Assembly (NCBI GenBank): GCA_027451705.1
Contig: DAIDIT010000230.1
Span: 1-39,440, forward strand
Source of the DNA: Pseudomonadota bacterium
GTDB taxonomy: Bacteria > Myxococcota > Myxococcia > Myxococcales > JAKAPL01
Length of the DNA stretch: 39,440 bases
Direction of reading: 5' to 3'
In this document: positions 32,063 through 39,440 of the stretch, piece after piece
Layout: every line of letters starts with the position of its first letter
Position numbering within the stretch: position 1 is the first letter of the stretch
Made by a program: the position numbers and the translations under genes
Notes under the pieces: generated by a model
The model's database searches: none
Told to the model about the DNA's origin: nothing
What the model saw: only the letters and a program-made list of their open reading frames with translations

Positions 32063-33142
32063 ATGACTGCGGGCGCTCAGCGTGCGGGTCGCGTCGTCGC
32101 CGCGCTCTCGGGTGGCGTCGATTCTTCGGTCGCGGCGGCCCTCGCGCAGGAGACCGGAGCAGAGCTGGTCGGGCTCACGCTGCGGCTGCATTCCGCTCCG
32201 TCATCGGAAGGCCGCGGCTCGTGCTGCGCGCCCGAGGACATCGCGGACGCGCGGGCGGTGGCGCGCCAACTCGACTTCCCGTTCTACGTCCTCGCCGCCG
32301 AGGATCGTTTCGAGCGGCACGTCGTCGGCCCGTTCGTCCAGGCCTACCTGGAGGGCCAGACGCCGTTGCCCTGCGCCGCGTGCAACGCGAGGTTGAAGTT
32401 CGGCCACCTGCTCCGGCGCGCCCGCGCGCTCGGCGCGCGGCTCGTCACCGGGCACTACGCCCGCGTGCGGCGCGGCACGGACGGGACCTACCGCCTGCTG
32501 CGCGCCGCCGACCGGTTGCGCGACCAGAGCTACTTTCTCTACGGGCTTGGCCAGGAGGCGCTCGCCGCGATCGACTTCCCCGTCGGGGAGTTGACCAAGG
32601 CGCAGGTCCGCGTCGAGGCCGAGCGCCGCGGGCTGCACGTCGCGCGGAAGCCCGACTCGCAGGAGCTGTGTTTCGCGGCCGGGGACTACGCGGCCTTCGT
32701 CGAGTCCCGCGCGACCTCGCGCCCCGCCCCCGGGCCCATCGTCGACTCGGAGGGCCGGAAGGTGGGCGAGCACCGCGGCCTCCACAGGTACACGGTCGGA
32801 CAGCGGCGCGGCCTGCCGGTCCTCGGCGGCCGGCCGACGTTCGTGCGGCGCCTGGATCCCGAGCTGGGAACGATCGAGGTCGTGCCCGAGGGCGGCCTCG
32901 ACCGGAGCGAGATCGAGCTTTCGCGGACGAGCTGGCCCGCGGGGATGCCCGCGCAGCCGTTCGAAGCACTGGTTCGGGTGCGGCACCACCACGTCGGCGA
33001 GGTCGCGACCGTGAGCCCGGCGTCCGGCGGCCGAGCGCACGTGCGCTTCCGCACGCCCGTCCGTGCGCCGGCACCGGGCCAGGCGGCGGTGTTCTATCGG
33101 GACGAAGAGCTGGTCGGCGGCGGCACCATCCTGCCCGCCTGA
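32063..33142 (+). CDS. mnmA: tRNA-uridine 2-sulfurtransferase MnmA
   Basis: Cytoplasmic enzyme that thiolates U34 of Glu, Gln and Lys tRNAs; 359 residues, normal length. The PP-loop ATP pyrophosphatase motif is SGGVDSS (residues 16-22). The catalytic cysteines are Cys104 in PLPCAACN and Cys203 in SQELCFA. Other family marks are CCAPEDIADAR, VTGHYARV, RDQSYFLYGL and YTVGQRRGL. The product is a housekeeping enzyme; the gene is preceded by 75 bases without a clear promoter after the kinase gene, so read-through from it is possible. Confidence 0.97.
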   Translation: MTAGAQRAGRVVAALSGGVDSSVAAALAQETGAELVGLTLRLHSAPSSEGRGSCCAPEDIADARAVARQLDFPFYVLAAEDRFERHVVGPFVQAYLEGQTPLPCAACNARLKFGHLLRRARALGARLVTGHYARVRRGTDGTYRLLRAADRLRDQSYFLYGLGQEALAAIDFPVGELTKAQVRVEAERRGLHVARKPDSQELCFAAGDYAAFVESRATSRPAPGPIVDSEGRKVGEHRGLHRYTVGQRRGLPVLGGRPTFVRRLDPELGTIEVVPEGGLDRSEIELSRTSWPAGMPAQPFEALVRVRHHHVGEVATVSPASGGRAHVRFRTPVRAPAPGQAAVFYRDEELVGGGTILPA

Positions 33143-33157
33143 GATGGAGGAATCGGC

Positions 33158-33961
33158 ATGAACGTTGCTTCGCGCAGGGCTCTCATCGGCATCCTCGGGG
33201 CGGGATTGGTCTCCGGCCTGGCCGCCGCGGAAGAGGTCTCGGCGCAGGCGCCGACGACCGCGCAGGCGCTTGCGGCGTACCCGCAACGGCTCGCGGATCG
33301 GCCCCTCGCCATCGGCAAGGGGCTGGCCGAAGGGGAGATCGACGGGTCGTACCTGTTCGGCCTCGGAGGCTCCGAGGTGCCCGAGGTCCGCTACGGGCTG
33401 ACCGACCAGCTCGAGCTCGACTTGCTCGGAGTCCGCTTCATCGTGAGCGAGGACGGCCGCTACTTCCCGGGAATGGCCATCCGCCTCCAGCTCCACGACC
33501 TCGCCTACGGGCCGATCGCGGGCGACGTCTACCCCTATCCGTACCTGCGGCCGGGCGCGACGGTCGACTTCCGCGACCGCCTTCCGTACCACCTGACCGC
33601 CGAGGGACACGTCGGGTACGTCGTCTCGCTCGCGGGGGGCAATTACACGAACGGGCAGGGGGCGATTCCCGCGGGCAACATCGAGTCGTCGGAGCTCGTT
33701 CCAATGAGCGTGGATCTTCAGTGGAGCCCGCTCGACGTCGTCTCCCTCCAGTGGACCGGCGGCTACGTCTACGATCTGCTCGGGTCATATCCCCTCCAGG
33801 CCGTCAACGGCTCGGACCAGACCGATCTCTACACGCGGGTCGACGCCGTCTGGACACCGACCAACCGGCTCGACGTGAAGCTCTTCTTCGTCGCGAACTG
33901 GTTCGACGCCCCGATCGCCTTCGTGCCGCAGGTCGGCGCCGGAATCGCCTACCGGCTCTGA
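33158..33961 (+). CDS. exported protein, probable outer-membrane beta-barrel
   Basis: A 267-residue protein with a signal peptide (RRALIGILGAGLVSGLAAAE, cleavage near VSAQA). GGAGG precedes the ATG at good spacing. The mature part alternates polar and hydrophobic residues with many aromatics at strand ends (VRYGLTDQLELDLLGVRFIV, YHLTAEGHVGYVVSLAGG, VSLQWTGGYVYDLLGSY, RLDVKLFFVANWFDAP) and ends in GIAYRL. That pattern fits an 8- to 12-strand barrel. I do not recognise a family. The gene follows mnmA by 15 bases, perhaps in one transcript. Confidence 0.65.
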   Translation: MNVASRRALIGILGAGLVSGLAAAEEVSAQAPTTAQALAAYPQRLADRPLAIGKGLAEGEIDGSYLFGLGGSEVPEVRYGLTDQLELDLLGVRFIVSEDGRYFPGMAIRLQLHDLAYGPIAGDVYPYPYLRPGATVDFRDRLPYHLTAEGHVGYVVSLAGGNYTNGQGAIPAGNIESSELVPMSVDLQWSPLDVVSLQWTGGYVYDLLGSYPLQAVNGSDQTDLYTRVDAVWTPTNRLDVKLFFVANWFDAPIAFVPQVGAGIAYRL

Positions 33962-33967
33962 GCGGTC

Positions 33968-34873
33968 TCAGCGGTCGATCAGCGCCAGCGGCTCGGGGTG
34001 GGCTGCGTCGCACCTGGCGCGGCTCATGCGCAGGGTGTTGAAGGCCCAGCCGATGTCTCCGTCCGGTGCGACGAGGATCAGACCCGCCTCGCCGGAGGTC
34101 CTGCGGGTCAGCTCGGCCACCGCGATCTCTGCGGCCTCGGTCGCCCCGTGCCCGGCGCGAAGGAGAGCGACCGCGTGGCGCGCGAGCGTCACCTTGAGGA
34201 TCGCCTCACCCTGTCCGGTACAGGAGGCCGCCCCCGCGAGGTCGTCCGCGTAGGTGCCGCCGCCGATGATCGGCGTGTCGCCGACGCGGCCGGGGAGCTT
34301 GAAGAGCAGGCCGCCGGTGCTGGTCGCGGCGGCGACGTGTCCGTGGGAATCGGCGGCGACCGCGCCGACGGTGCCGTGCTGGGCAGCGGCTTCGGGCGGC
34401 CGCTCGTGCCGGCGCCGTTCCGCCTCGGCCTCCCAGCGCGCCCGCTGGCGCTCGGTGATCAGCTCGCGGGGGTCGATGCTCGGGATGCCCCGCCGGATCG
34501 CGAAACGGCGCGCCCCGTCGCCGACGAGGAGGACGTGGGTGCCGTCGCGGCGAACCTCCTCGGCGACGAGCACGGGGTTGCGGAAGCCGGAGAGCGCCCC
34601 GATCGCGCCCGCCGAGAGATCCGCCCCCCACATCACCGAAGCGTCGTTCTCGACCGTGCCGTCGGCGCCGAGCACGCTGCCGGTGCCGGCGTTGAAGCGC
34701 GGATCGTCCTCGAGGCAGCGCACCGCGGCGAGCACCGCGTCGAGCGCCGAGCCTTTCGACGACAGCTTCGCGAAACCTTCGGCGGCCGCCTGCCGGACGC
34801 CCTCGAGCGCCTCGGGGACTGCGTCGTCGCCGTAGATCCCCGCCCCGCCGTGCACGACGATCGCAGGTCTCAT
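33968..34873 (-). CDS. isoaspartyl peptidase / L-asparaginase (plant-type, Ntn hydrolase)
   Basis: A 301-residue proenzyme that cleaves itself before a Thr and then removes isoaspartyl residues from peptides or hydrolyses asparagine. The N-terminus AIVVHGGAGIYGDDA and the substrate-pocket region FNAGTGSVLGADGTVENDAS are diagnostic. The nucleophile is Thr168 in QHGTVGAVA; GGLLFKLPGRVGDTPIIGGG and YADDLAGAASCTGQGE complete the site. It is cytoplasmic as no signal peptide is present. It is divergent from the thymidylate kinase gene across about 70 bases. The frame continues upstream of the ATG, but the family starts here. Confidence 0.93.
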   Translation of the reverse strand: MRPAIVVHGGAGIYGDDAVPEALEGVRQAAAEGFAKLSSKGSALDAVLAAVRCLEDDPRFNAGTGSVLGADGTVENDASVMWGADLSAGAIGALSGFRNPVLVAEEVRRDGTHVLLVGDGARRFAIRRGIPSIDPRELITERQRARWEAEAERRRHERPPEAAAQHGTVGAVAADSHGHVAAATSTGGLLFKLPGRVGDTPIIGGGTYADDLAGAASCTGQGEAILKVTLARHAVALLRAGHGATEAAEIAVAELTRRTSGEAGLILVAPDGDIGWAFNTLRMSRARCDAAHPEPLALIDR

Positions 34874-34885
34874 GGGCCGGGAACC

Positions 34886-34903
34886 TACCACGACCGCGTG
34901 GTA
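34886..34903. promoter_or_regulatory. inverted repeat between divergent genes
   Basis: TACCACG-ACCG-CGTGGTA, a 7-bp perfect inverted repeat, lies in the short divergent gap between the isoaspartyl peptidase and thymidylate kinase genes. It overlaps TATAGA (34902-34907), a possible -10. It could be an operator for one or both genes. Confidence 0.35.
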
Positions 34904-34945
34904 TAGAGCAGGAATGAGTTGGAACCGACCGGCGGCGGGCCTGCG

Positions 34946-35635
34946 ATGACCCGCCGATCCCCTCGCGCCCGGACGACCGCGGCCCCCCCTGCGGCGGGGA
35001 AGAGGGGGAATAGAGGGAGGTTCGTGGTCATCGAGGGGCTCGACGGAGCCGGCACGACGACGCAGACGGCAGAACTCGTCCGCAGGCTCGCGGAGCGGGG
35101 TATCGCCGCCGAGGCCACGGCGGAGCCGAGCCGCGGCCCGGTCGGCGCGCTCATCCGGCTCGTCCTGGGCCATCGGCTCGGCGGCGGGGGCGGCCGGCCC
35201 TTCGATCGGGCCGCGCTCGCGCTCCTGTTCGCGGCCGACCGACTCGACCACGTCGCCTCGGAGATCGAACCCCACCTCGTGGCCGGACGGTGGGTGGTCA
35301 GCGACCGCTATGCCCTCTCGTCCCTCGCCTACCAGGCACTCGATCTGCCGCAGCCATTCGTCGAAGCGATCAACGCGCGGGCGCCGCGGCCGGACCTGAC
35401 GCTCTTCCTCGACGTGCCGGCGGACGTGGCGCTGGGGCGGAGGCAATCCGAGCGGGCGAACCTCGAACTGTTCGAGCAGCTCGACCTCCAACGCCGGGTG
35501 GCGACCGCCTACCGCAAGGCGTTCGGGCGGCGGGGCGTGGTCGGCCCCGCCGTGAAACTCGACGGCCGCCGTCCGATCGCCGAGGTCGCCGACGCCATCG
35601 AGCGCGAGGTCACGCGCCGCTTCTGCGCGATTTGA
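34946..35635 (+). CDS. tmk: thymidylate kinase with Walker A Lys replaced by Thr
   Basis: dTMP kinase of about 229 residues. The P-loop reads VVIEGLDGAGTTTQ, where the usual motif is GAGKTT: the ATP-binding Lys is Thr (ACG for AAG). The other motifs are intact: TAEPSRGPVGALIR, FAADRLDHV, VVSDRYALSSLAYQ, LTLFLDVPADVAL and a lid-like RRQSERANLELFE. In many P-loop kinases the lysine is essential, but variants of this loop occur in some dTMP kinases, so activity may remain. I chose ATG 34946; a TTG at 34919 with AGGA upstream is an alternative. A basic N-terminal extension of about 24 residues precedes the P-loop strand. Confidence 0.85.
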   Translation: MTRRSPRARTTAAPPAAGKRGNRGRFVVIEGLDGAGTTTQTAELVRRLAERGIAAEATAEPSRGPVGALIRLVLGHRLGGGGGRPFDRAALALLFAADRLDHVASEIEPHLVAGRWVVSDRYALSSLAYQALDLPQPFVEAINARAPRPDLTLFLDVPADVALGRRQSERANLELFEQLDLQRRVATAYRKAFGRRGVVGPAVKLDGRRPIAEVADAIEREVTRRFCAI

Positions 35636-35689
35636 TTGGCTGTTCAGAGAGCGTACGTCCTCGAACTGGACGGGGACCGAGCTTCGTGG

Positions 35690-35718
35690 TTGTCTGGGGT
35701 GGACGCGATCGCTACACT
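35690..35718 (+). promoter_or_regulatory. sigma-70-type promoter of the PocR-domain activator
   Basis: TTGTCT (35690-35695) and TACACT (35713-35718) are spaced by exactly 17 bases, each matching 4 of 6 consensus bases. Transcription would start near 35725, 22 bases before the GTG at 35747. This supports that start over a TTG at 35636. Confidence 0.5.
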
Positions 35719-35746
35719 CGAGCGTTCACAGCCTGGACACCTCATC

Positions 35747-37336
35747 GTGATCGATCCCTCCCGATTCGAAGACCTCCTCATCGTCCGAAAGATCAAGGAG
35801 AAGATCCGGAAGTGGTGGCGGATCGAGATCTCCTTCGCGGACGCCACCGGCTTCGTCGTCGACCACAAGAAGGGGGTCGTGATCCCGCCGCACAGCCGGT
35901 TCTGCGAGGCGTCGCTCGGCTGCCGGGAGGGGTTCGGCCGCTGCAACCGCTCCATCGAGAAGGCCGTCCGCGACCTCGCGGGCCAGAAGGAGATGAAGGC
36001 CGTCCTCGTGGACCAGTGCCACATGGGCTTCCACATCGTCGCCTGCCCGGTGATCACCGACGAGAAGTTCCACGGGGCAATCTTCGCCTGCGGCTTCCTG
36101 CGGGACGACGCCAAGGCCGATCGTACGAAGCTGATCCCGGAGAACGCGCGCGCCGAGGGGCTGGCGGTCGACGCGCCCGAGGCGGCCTATGTCTCCGTGC
36201 CGAGCCTGTCGGCGCGCGACATGGACTACTTCCAGGACCTGCTCGAGACCACCGTCGAGGAGATCGTCGAGTTCTCGCGGACCGTCGAGTCGAAGGAGGC
36301 CCGCATCGCCCAGCTCAACCGCGAGCTGGGCGGCCGCTACCAGTTCGGCAACATCGTCGGCAAGTCGCCCGCGATGCAGCGGCTGTTCGGGGTCCTCGAG
36401 AAGGTGGTCGACAGCGAGAGCACCGTGCTCGTCACCGGCGAGAACGGCACGGGCAAGGAGCTGATCGCGCGCGCCCTCCACTACAACGGGCCGCGCAAGG
36501 ACAAGCCGTTCGTCGTGCAGAACTGCTCGGCCCTCAACGACAACCTCCTCGAGTCCGAGCTGTTCGGCCACGTGAAGGGCTCGTTCACCGGGGCGATGCG
36601 GGACAAGCAGGGGCTCTTCCGCGTGGCGCACGGCGGGACGTTTTTCCTCGACGAGGTCGGCGACATGTCGCCGGCCATGCAGGTCAAGCTCCTGCGCGTG
36701 CTCCAGGAAGGGACGTTCCTCCCCGTCGGCGGCACCAGCCCGGTCCAGGTCGACGTGCGCATCATCGCCGCGACGAACCGCAACCTGAAGGAGATGGTCC
36801 AGCGGCGCGAGTTCCGCGAGGACCTCTTCTACCGGCTCAACGTGCTCAACATCGAGGTGCCGCCGCTGCGCGCGCGGAGCGAGGACATCCCGATCCTCTG
36901 CGACCACTTCCTCGCCCGGCACGCCACGAAGTCCGGCAAGGCCGCGAAGGTGCTCTCGCCGCAGGTCCTCGCCCGCTTCTTCGAGTACGCCTGGCCCGGG
37001 AACATCCGCGAGCTCGAGAACGAGATCGAGCGGCTCGTCGTCCTCGCGGGCGACCGGCTCGACGTCGGCGCGGACCTCCTGCCGGCCAGCTCGGCGCACT
37101 TCGCCGGCAACGACGGGCGCGACCTGACGCGCTTCAAGGAGAAGGGGAACCTCGGCGAAGCCGTCTCGGCGCTGGAGCAGGAGATGATCCAGCAGGGGCT
37201 CATCGCGACCCACTGGAACAAGACGCGCCTGGCCGTGCAGCTCGGGGTGAGCCGGACGACGCTCATCAAGAAGATCAAGGAGTACGGGATCGACGACGGC
37301 GGGCCCGAGGTGGACGCGGGCGACGCGGAGGCGTAG
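35747..37336 (+). CDS. PocR-domain sigma-54-dependent activator
   Basis: A 529-residue enhancer-binding protein without a receiver. The N-terminal sensory domain (residues about 5-160) is PocR-like, with [20 protein letters not shown] then [15 protein letters not shown]; five cysteines (53, 59, 66, 91, 100) stand out. A helical linker ([20 protein letters not shown]) leads to the AAA+ domain with Walker A GENGTGKE, the sigma-54 loop GSFTGA (Ser for the usual Ala), Walker [11 protein letters not shown] and [10 protein letters not shown]. The Fis helix-turn-helix is at the end ([20 protein letters not shown]). PocR domains sense small organic ligands such as diols or related compounds, so this should respond to a metabolite rather than to a kinase. 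No sigma-54 promoter is evident next to it. Confidence 0.92.
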   Translation: MIDPSRFEDLLIVRKIKEKIRKWWRIEISFADATGFVVDHKKGVVIPPHSRFCEASLGCREGFGRCNRSIEKAVRDLAGQKEMKAVLVDQCHMGFHIVACPVITDEKFHGAIFACGFLRDDAKADRTKLIPENARAEGLAVDAPEAAYVSVPSLSARDMDYFQDLLETTVEEIVEFSRTVESKEARIAQLNRELGGRYQFGNIVGKSPAMQRLFGVLEKVVDSESTVLVTGENGTGKELIARALHYNGPRKDKPFVVQNCSALNDNLLESELFGHVKGSFTGAMRDKQGLFRVAHGGTFFLDEVGDMSPAMQVKLLRVLQEGTFLPVGGTSPVQVDVRIIAATNRNLKEMVQRREFREDLFYRLNVLNIEVPPLRARSEDIPILCDHFLARHATKSGKAAKVLSPQVLARFFEYAWPGNIRELENEIERLVVLAGDRLDVGADLLPASSAHFAGNDGRDLTRFKEKGNLGEAVSALEQEMIQQGLIATHWNKTRLAVQLGVSRTTLIKKIKEYGIDDGGPEVDAGDAEA

Positions 37337-37339
37337 GCG

Positions 37340-38095
37340 ATGGGCGGGCCGGAAGGGCAGGGGGCGGACCTGAGCGCGGGCGTTGTCATCATCGGCAACG
37401 AGATCCTGTCGGCCAAGGTCGAGGACGAGAACGGGCCGTGCCTGCTCAGGCGGCTGCGCGAGCTGGGCGTCGAGACCCGCCGGCTGCTCACCGTCGGCGA
37501 CGAGATCGACGAGATCGTCTGGGCCATCGGCGCGCTCAGGCGGAGCGTCGACTGGATCATCACCACGGGCGGCGTCGGCCCGACGCACGACGACGTCACG
37601 GTCGCGGCCGTGGCCAAGGCGCTCGGGCGCCGGGTGGTGCGGTCGGACGATCTCGTCCGCCTCGTCGAGCGACACTACGGGCCGGGCGTGGAGGAGGCGG
37701 CGTACCGGCTCGCGGACGTCCCGGAGGGTGCCGAGCTGGTCTTCCAGCCCGGGGTCTGGATCCCCGCGGTCGTCGTCGAGCGGATCGCGCTCCTGCCTGG
37801 CGTCCCGCAGCTCTGCCGCATCCAGCTCGAGGCGCTGACGCCGCGGCTGCACGGTCGGCCGTTCACGCTCCGCGCGGTGTACGTGAGCGCCGGCGAGCCG
37901 GCGATCGCCGCGGCCCTCGACGTGGTCGCGGAGGCGCACCCGGCGGTCGCGCTCGGCAGCTACCCCCGGTTCGACCGGGAGGCGGACCACAAGGTCAAGC
38001 TGACGCTCGAGTCGCGCGACGGCGCGGCTGTGGCGGCGGCACTCGCGGACCTGCTCGCCCGCCTCCCCGCGGGCTGCGTCCTGCGCCAGGAGTAG
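37340..38095 (+). CDS. CinA-N / MoaB-like molybdopterin-binding domain protein
   Basis: A 251-residue single-domain protein of the MoCF/CinA N-terminal family. Features are VVIIGNEILSAKVEDENGP, the phosphate-binding ITTGGVGPTHDDVT and LLPGVPQL. It lacks the C-terminal amidase domain of full CinA, matching the short form found in many bacteria and related to the eukaryotic FAD synthase N-domain. Its substrate is not clear; competence/damage-inducible protein A and nucleotide pyrophosphatase are the usual labels. It starts 3 bases after the PocR activator stop, so the two are co-transcribed, which may mean that they share a pathway. Confidence 0.85.
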   Translation: MGGPEGQGADLSAGVVIIGNEILSAKVEDENGPCLLRRLRELGVETRRLLTVGDEIDEIVWAIGALRRSVDWIITTGGVGPTHDDVTVAAVAKALGRRVVRSDDLVRLVERHYGPGVEEAAYRLADVPEGAELVFQPGVWIPAVVVERIALLPGVPQLCRIQLEALTPRLHGRPFTLRAVYVSAGEPAIAAALDVVAEAHPAVALGSYPRFDREADHKVKLTLESRDGAAVAAALADLLARLPAGCVLRQE

Positions 38096-38104
38096 GGGTC
38101 GGGT

Positions 38105-38131
38105 CGCCTCGCGCCTCCGCGGCGCGAGGCG
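38105..38131. terminator. strong bidirectional hairpin between convergent genes
   Basis: CGCCTCGCGCC (38105-38115) pairs perfectly with GGCGCGAGGCG (38121-38131) around TCCGC: 11 GC-rich base pairs. It lies midway between the converging stops at 38095 and 38150. There is no T-run on either side, so termination may need a factor. Confidence 0.55.
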
Positions 38132-38149
38132 GCCTTCGAAGACCGCGGG

Positions 38150-38995
38150 CTACTTCCCGATCTCGGCCCAGCGTTCCTTCAGCTCGGCCGGCGACCACAT
38201 GCCGGATTCCTTGGTGACTCCCTCGGTCTCCTGCATCCGGTAGAGGAAGACCTTGCGGCCGTGGACGCCGACGATCTGGCCGGTCACGTCCGCGGCGAGG
38301 TCGCTCGCGAGGAAGGCCGCGACCGGGCTGATGAACTGCGGCCCCAGGTCGTCCTTCTTCGCGCCCGCCATCATCGGCAGGTCCTCGGTCATCCGGGTGA
38401 CCGCGACGGGCGCGACCGCGTTGACGGTGACGCCCATCTTGGCGAACTCGAGCGCCGCGACGCGGGTGAGCGAGTAGATGCCGCCCTTCGCCGCCGCGTA
38501 GTTGCCCTGGCCGAAGTTGCCGATCAGGCCCGAGAGGCTCGTCGTGTTGACGATGCGGCCGCCCTTGCCCTGGACCTTCATCTGGCGGGCGACGACCTGG
38601 GTGCAAAAGAACGTGCCCTTGAGGTGGACGTCCAGGACGAGGCTCAGATCCTGGTCGCTCATGTTGACGATCGTCCGGTCGCGCAGGATGCCCGCGTTGT
38701 TGACCAGGACGTCGACCTTGCCGAACTTCGAGAGCGCGCTCCAGAGGATGCCGTCGGCGCCCTCGCGCGTCGACACGCTGTCGTAGTTCGCGACGGCCTC
38801 GCCGCCCGCGGCCTTGATGTCCGCGACGGTCTTTTCGGCCATCTCGCCGCCCTTGCCGCCGCCGTGCCGGTCGCCGCCGAGGTCGTTGACGACGACCTTG
38901 GCGCCGGCCGAAGCGAAGTAGAGCGCGTGCTCGCGGCCGATGCCGCCGCCCGCGCCGGTGATGATCGCAACCTTGCCCTCGAGTAGCTTTGCCAT
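38150..38995 (-). CDS. short-chain dehydrogenase, MFE-2 (3-hydroxyacyl-CoA dehydrogenase)-like
   Basis: A 281-residue NAD(P)-dependent oxidoreductase. It has the cofactor loop TGAGGGIGREHALYFASAGA, NNAG (VDVLVNNAGILRD), the catalytic Ser in NTTSLSGLIGNFGQG and YxxxK as YAAAKGG. The segment VVVNDLGGD followed by a Gly-rich stretch, and EAVANYDSVS, are characteristic of the dehydrogenase part of peroxisomal multifunctional enzyme 2, so a role in fatty-acid or steroid side-chain beta-oxidation is likely. There is no hydratase or carrier domain; the protein is free-standing. The C-terminus (RKVFLYRMQETEG, SPAELKERWAEI) is also of this subgroup. No other beta-oxidation gene is in the window. Confidence 0.9.
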   Translation of the reverse strand: MAKLLEGKVAIITGAGGGIGREHALYFASAGAKVVVNDLGGDRHGGGKGGEMAEKTVADIKAAGGEAVANYDSVSTREGADGILWSALSKFGKVDVLVNNAGILRDRTIVNMSDQDLSLVLDVHLKGTFFCTQVVARQMKVQGKGGRIVNTTSLSGLIGNFGQGNYAAAKGGIYSLTRVAALEFAKMGVTVNAVAPVAVTRMTEDLPMMAGAKKDDLGPQFISPVAAFLASDLAADVTGQIVGVHGRKVFLYRMQETEGVTKESGMWSPAELKERWAEIGK

Positions 38996-39080
38996 TTGTG
39001 CTCCGCTGGTTGGAAACCGCGGGCACGCTACCCGAGGGCAAGGCGCGGCGCAAGGCCGCCGGCCTCGCGCGTGGGATCCG

Positions 39081-39203
39081 CTACTTCTGCGCCTTCGGCT
39101 GCTTCTTCTGGGCGCAGATCGGGCAGAGAGTCTGGGTCCCGACCTTCACCGCCCGCTGCTGATCGATCATCGCTCCGCACTGGTCGCAACGCACTTGGGC
39201 CAT
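39081..39203 (-). CDS. 40-residue zinc-ribbon protein
   Basis: A very small protein starting MAQVRCDQCGAMIDQQRAVK, with a second CxxC in TLCPICAQKK; the two CxxC knuckles 20-odd residues apart form a rubredoxin-like zinc site. A basic Lys/Gln tail ends it. AGGAGG is placed 7 bases before the ATG at 39203, which fixes the start; a longer frame from 39263 is not supported. Such proteins may bind nucleic acid or a partner; the function is not known. The ribosome site is part of a hairpin. Confidence 0.75.
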   Translation of the reverse strand: MAQVRCDQCGAMIDQQRAVKVGTQTLCPICAQKKQPKAQK

Positions 39204-39205
39204 CT

Positions 39206-39223
39206 CGGCACCTCCTGGTGCCG
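39206..39223 (-). promoter_or_regulatory. hairpin enclosing the ribosome site of the zinc-ribbon gene
   Basis: On the - strand CGGCACC-AGGA-GGTGCCG forms a perfect 7-bp stem with a tetraloop. The loop plus the next two bases are AGGAGG, the ribosome-binding site. Folding would hide half of it, suggesting control of translation by structure or by a binding protein. Confidence 0.45.
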
Positions 39224-39275
39224 TCAGCTTGGGCATCGCCGCGGGAGGCGCCAAGCCGCCCAAGTCGGGGTCCCC

Positions 39276-39440
39276 GCGGAGGCGGACGGCTTTGCCGGCC
39301 GACGGGCGGAGGCCGACGGAGGAGGCCGAAGCATCGGAGCGGAGGCGGACGGCTTTGCCGGCCGACGGGCGGAGGCCGACGGAGGAGGCCGAAGCATCGG
39401 AGCGGAGGCGGACGGCTTTGCCGGCCGACGGGCGGAGGCC
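39276..39440. repeat. 63-bp tandem repeat running off the right edge
   Basis: GCGGAGGCGGACGGCTTTGC begins at 39276, 39339 and 39402, exactly 63 bases apart, and the copies visible are identical across the repeated part. The window ends in the third copy. On the + strand one frame is an open 21-residue repeat (RRTALPADGRRPTEEAEASE). With no start seen it may be intergenic satellite DNA or the edge of a repetitive gene. The gap 39224-39275 shows nothing else. Confidence 0.85.

Noticed and set aside
35636-35746. TTG start at 35636 for the PocR activator
   Set aside because: A correctly spaced promoter lies inside this stretch, and the PocR-type N-terminus begins at 35747.

Overview
This is a GC-rich chromosomal window. 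Its content points to an uncultured member of the Myxococcota or a related former deltaproteobacterial lineage. The pointers are a complete gspC-to-gspN type II secretion (T2SS) operon of the gspN-bearing type, sigma-54 activators, a secreted metzincin with a MYXO-CTERM-like tail, an HD-GYP protein and a PocR-domain activator. The taxonomic call is an inference from gene families, not from a marker tree. I see no insertion sequence, phage or CRISPR array.

Layout. 1-421 is the start of a helix-turn-helix gene running off the left edge (- strand). 434-2478 holds no convincing intact gene. It contains a possible decayed ORF (about 640-868), a remarkable array of 53 units of 21 bp in perfect register (987-2099), and a frameshifted NHL-repeat remnant (2298-2460). 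2479-8137 (- strand) is a three-gene heavy-metal RND efflux operon (czcB-czcA-czcC order of transcription). 8276-10380 (- strand) is a response regulator translationally coupled to a membrane HD-GYP phosphodiesterase. Divergent from it is a Ycf46-like AAA+ ATPase (10519-11991). A small Fis-domain protein (11995-12498, - strand) is divergent from an NtrC-type sigma-54 activator (12611-14002).

14003-28003 is the core of the window. Two copies of the perfect inverted repeat TGACAA-A-TTGTC, a near-consensus sigma-54 promoter (TGGCACATCGCTTGCT at 14154-14169) and then gspC, D, E, F, a 37-codon membrane micro-ORF, G, H, I, J, K, L, M and N follow, mostly with overlapping or nearly overlapping stops and starts. 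The simplest reading is that the adjacent activator binds the two palindromes and switches on the whole secretion machine through sigma-54. Several T2SS parts (GspD, GspI, GspK) carry glycine-rich insertions. The prepilin peptidase (GspO) is not in the window.

After the operon come a short alpha-glucan phosphorylase (28080-29711), a convergent secreted metalloprotease that is a plausible T2SS client (29734-30729, - strand), tRNA-Arg(CCU), a cluster of three DnaA-box-like sites (30988-31122), a soluble histidine kinase, mnmA, a putative outer-membrane beta-barrel protein, an isoaspartyl peptidase/asparaginase (- strand), a thymidylate kinase with an altered Walker A motif, a PocR-sigma54-Fis activator with its own promoter, a CinA-N/MoaB-like protein, an MFE-2-like short-chain dehydrogenase (- strand) and a 40-residue zinc-ribbon protein (- strand). 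The right edge runs into a 63-bp tandem repeat, a period that is again a multiple of 21.
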